Below are positions 16,033-17,148 of a stretch of DNA of 17,148 nt, one piece after another (the stretch's first letter is position 1; every line of letters begins with the position of its first letter). The notes below the pieces were generated by a model. The model had not been told where the DNA came from. It was given only the letters and a program-made list of their open reading frames with translations, and searched no databases. Position numbers and translations under genes: made by a program. The DNA lies in contig JAGNOM010000020.1 of assembly GCA_017990155.1 (NCBI GenBank), positions 1 through 17,148 on the forward strand, in the 5' to 3' direction. The stretch is from Propionivibrio sp. (lineage in GTDB: Bacteria > Pseudomonadota > Gammaproteobacteria > Burkholderiales > Rhodocyclaceae).

Positions 16033-16836
16033 ATGCAAAGAGTACGTTCGATCTTTCTGTCCGATATCCACCTCGGGACGCGCGCCTGCCAGGCCGATCG
16101 TTTGCTCGGCTTCATGCGCGAGCACGCGGCCGAGAACGTCTTTCTGATCGGCGATATCGTCGATTTCTGGTCGATGCGCCGCAGCATCGTGTGGACCAAG
16201 GCGCAGAACACCTTTGTGCAGAAGATCCTGCGCCGGGCGCGTCACGGCGAGCGGATCATCTTCATCCCCGGCAATCACGACGAAGCGCTGCGCGACTACC
16301 TTGGCATCGCCTTCGGCGATATCCAGATCGTCGGCGAGTACGAGCACACGCTGGCCGACGGCCGCCGCTTCCTGCTCCTGCACGGCGACGAGTTCGACCA
16401 GATCACGCGCCATCACCGCTGGATCGCGATCCTCGGCGACGTGATGTACGACGTACTGGTGCGCCTCAATTCGGTCCTCTCGCTGATTCGTCGCCGCTTC
16501 GGCATGACTTGCTACTGGTCACTTGCCGGCTACGCCAAGCGCCGGGTCAAGAAGGCTTTGCAGTTCATTTTCGACTTCGAGGACGCGGCGCTGCGCGCAG
16601 CGAGCCAGCGCGGGCTCGACGGCATCATCTGCGGCCACATCCACAGCGCGGTGATTCGCGAAGCGGAAGGCGTCACCTATGTCAATTGCGGCGACTGGGT
16701 CGACAGTTGCACGGCGATCGTCGAGCACTTCGACGGCCGGCTGGAACTCATCGCCTGGAACGAAGATGAACACGACGACGACGGCGATCTGCCCGTTGTC
16801 TCCCTTCCAATCGAGGAGCTGCAATGCGTGTCGTGA
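16033..16836 (+). CDS. Calcineurin-like metallophosphoesterase, PlcP-like (usual label: UDP-2,3-diacylglucosamine diphosphatase)
   Basis: A 267-residue two-metal phosphoesterase with all five signature blocks: SDIHLG (D11, H13), GDIVDFW (D41), GNHDE (N81, H82), LLHGDEFD (H117), GHIHSA (H202, H204). Automatic annotation would compare it to LpxH of lipid A synthesis. Features such as GTRACQADRLLGFM, the insertion of basic and aromatic residues (about 120-180) and GDWVDSCTAIVEHFDGRLEL recall the PlcP group, phospholipase C-type enzymes that cleave phospholipids to diacylglycerol under phosphate starvation. The start overlap with a downstream glycosyltransferase is the PlcP–Agt arrangement. No signal peptide; amphipathic segments about 133-160 could bind membrane. 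The C-terminus is acidic (NEDEHDDDGD). ATG 16033 lacks a strong Shine-Dalgarno. Metallophosphoesterase is certain; PlcP against LpxH-type is inference. Confidence 0.85.
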   Translation: MQRVRSIFLSDIHLGTRACQADRLLGFMREHAAENVFLIGDIVDFWSMRRSIVWTKAQNTFVQKILRRARHGERIIFIPGNHDEALRDYLGIAFGDIQIVGEYEHTLADGRRFLLLHGDEFDQITRHHRWIAILGDVMYDVLVRLNSVLSLIRRRFGMTCYWSLAGYAKRRVKKALQFIFDFEDAALRAASQRGLDGIICGHIHSAVIREAEGVTYVNCGDWVDSCTAIVEHFDGRLELIAWNEDEHDDDGDLPVVSLPIEELQCVS

Positions 16837-17148
16837 TGGTTTCCGATGTCTATTTCCCCCGTATCAACGGCGTGTCGACGGCCATTCAGACGTATCGCCA
16901 GGCTTTGCGCCAGTACGGCGTCGATGTTCGTCTGGTCGCGCCCGATTACGGTGTGCCGCGCGGTGACGTCGATGAGTCGTGGATCACCCGGGTGGCGGCG
17001 CGCGCGGTGCCACGCGATCCCGAAGACCGGCTGGTGCGTTGGCGGCACATGCTCGACGCCGTCGAAGCCGTCGTCGAGCAGGGTTGCGACCTGATTCACG
17101 TCCAGACGCCATTCGTTGCGCACTACGCCGGGTGCAGCACGGCCAAGC
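16824..17148 (+). CDS. Glycosyltransferase, family-4-like N-terminal domain (truncated by the window edge)
   Basis: The first 108 residues of a GT-B glycosyltransferase, open to the window end. It begins MRVVMVSDVYFPRINGVSTA, the typical nucleotide-strand and glycine loop of family 4/1 enzymes (FPxxNGV), followed by LRQYGVDVRLVAPDY and DLIHVQTPFVAHYAG, also characteristic of this N-terminal fold. ATG 16824 has a strong GAGGAG five bases upstream and overlaps the phosphoesterase by 13 bases, so the two are translated together. If the phosphoesterase makes diacylglycerol, this enzyme could glycosylate it (Agt role). The sugar donor and acceptor sites lie outside the window, so substrate is unknown. 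Confidence 0.85.
   Translation, partial: MRVVMVSDVYFPRINGVSTAIQTYRQALRQYGVDVRLVAPDYGVPRGDVDESWITRVAARAVPRDPEDRLVRWRHMLDAVEAVVEQGCDLIHVQTPFVAHYAGCSTAK

Noticed and set aside
16033..16836. Plain assignment as LpxH of lipid A synthesis
   Set aside because: Not excluded, but the overlap with a glycosyltransferase, the neighbourhood of phoU and olsB, and the internal motifs fit PlcP better, so no lpxH symbol was given.

Overview
The window is GC-rich and densely coded. The protein families (SulP–STAS–cNMP transporter, class II PPK2, OlsB-type acyltransferase, YggX, a complete glycogen block) fit a betaproteobacterium, most likely of the Rhodocyclales / Accumulibacter–Dechloromonas kind. That placement is inferred from protein content and gene style; there is no rRNA here to confirm it. 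I see no tRNA, rRNA, CRISPR array, insertion sequence or prophage gene.

Layout. (1) Positions 1-6217, minus strand: a glycogen operon read glgP -> glgB -> glgX, with glgX running off the left edge. glgP and glgB are separated by one base, and glgX starts at or just inside the end of glgB. A LacI-family-like palindrome lies about 50 bases upstream of glgP. (2) 6218-6677: a 460-base divergent intergenic region. (3) 6678-8888, plus strand: a SulP anion transporter with STAS and cyclic-nucleotide-binding-like domains, converging on (4) a minus-strand thioredoxin-fold protein (8949-9500). (5) 9555-13144, plus strand: rsmE, a two-domain polyphosphate:AMP phosphotransferase (PPK2 class II) and argA, tightly packed as one operon whose first gene appears to be leaderless. 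(6) yggX (13241-13513) with its own -10 element and a strong terminator. (7) 13589-15882, minus strand: rpiA -> phoU -> olsB-like acyltransferase; olsB has a hairpin that buries its ribosome binding site. (8) 16033-17148, plus strand: a calcineurin-like phosphoesterase overlapping a family-4-type glycosyltransferase cut by the right edge.

How the genes fit together. The left and centre concern storage polymers: glycogen synthesis and breakdown, and polyphosphate use to rebuild ADP from AMP. The right end carries phosphate control (PhoU), a phosphorus-free ornithine-lipid enzyme (OlsB-like), and a phosphoesterase/glycosyltransferase pair resembling PlcP–Agt, which in other Proteobacteria replaces phospholipids with glycolipids under phosphate starvation. 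My main inference is that 13589-17148 is a phosphorus-sparing membrane-lipid remodelling locus. The phosphoesterase would usually be labelled a UDP-2,3-diacylglucosamine diphosphatase.
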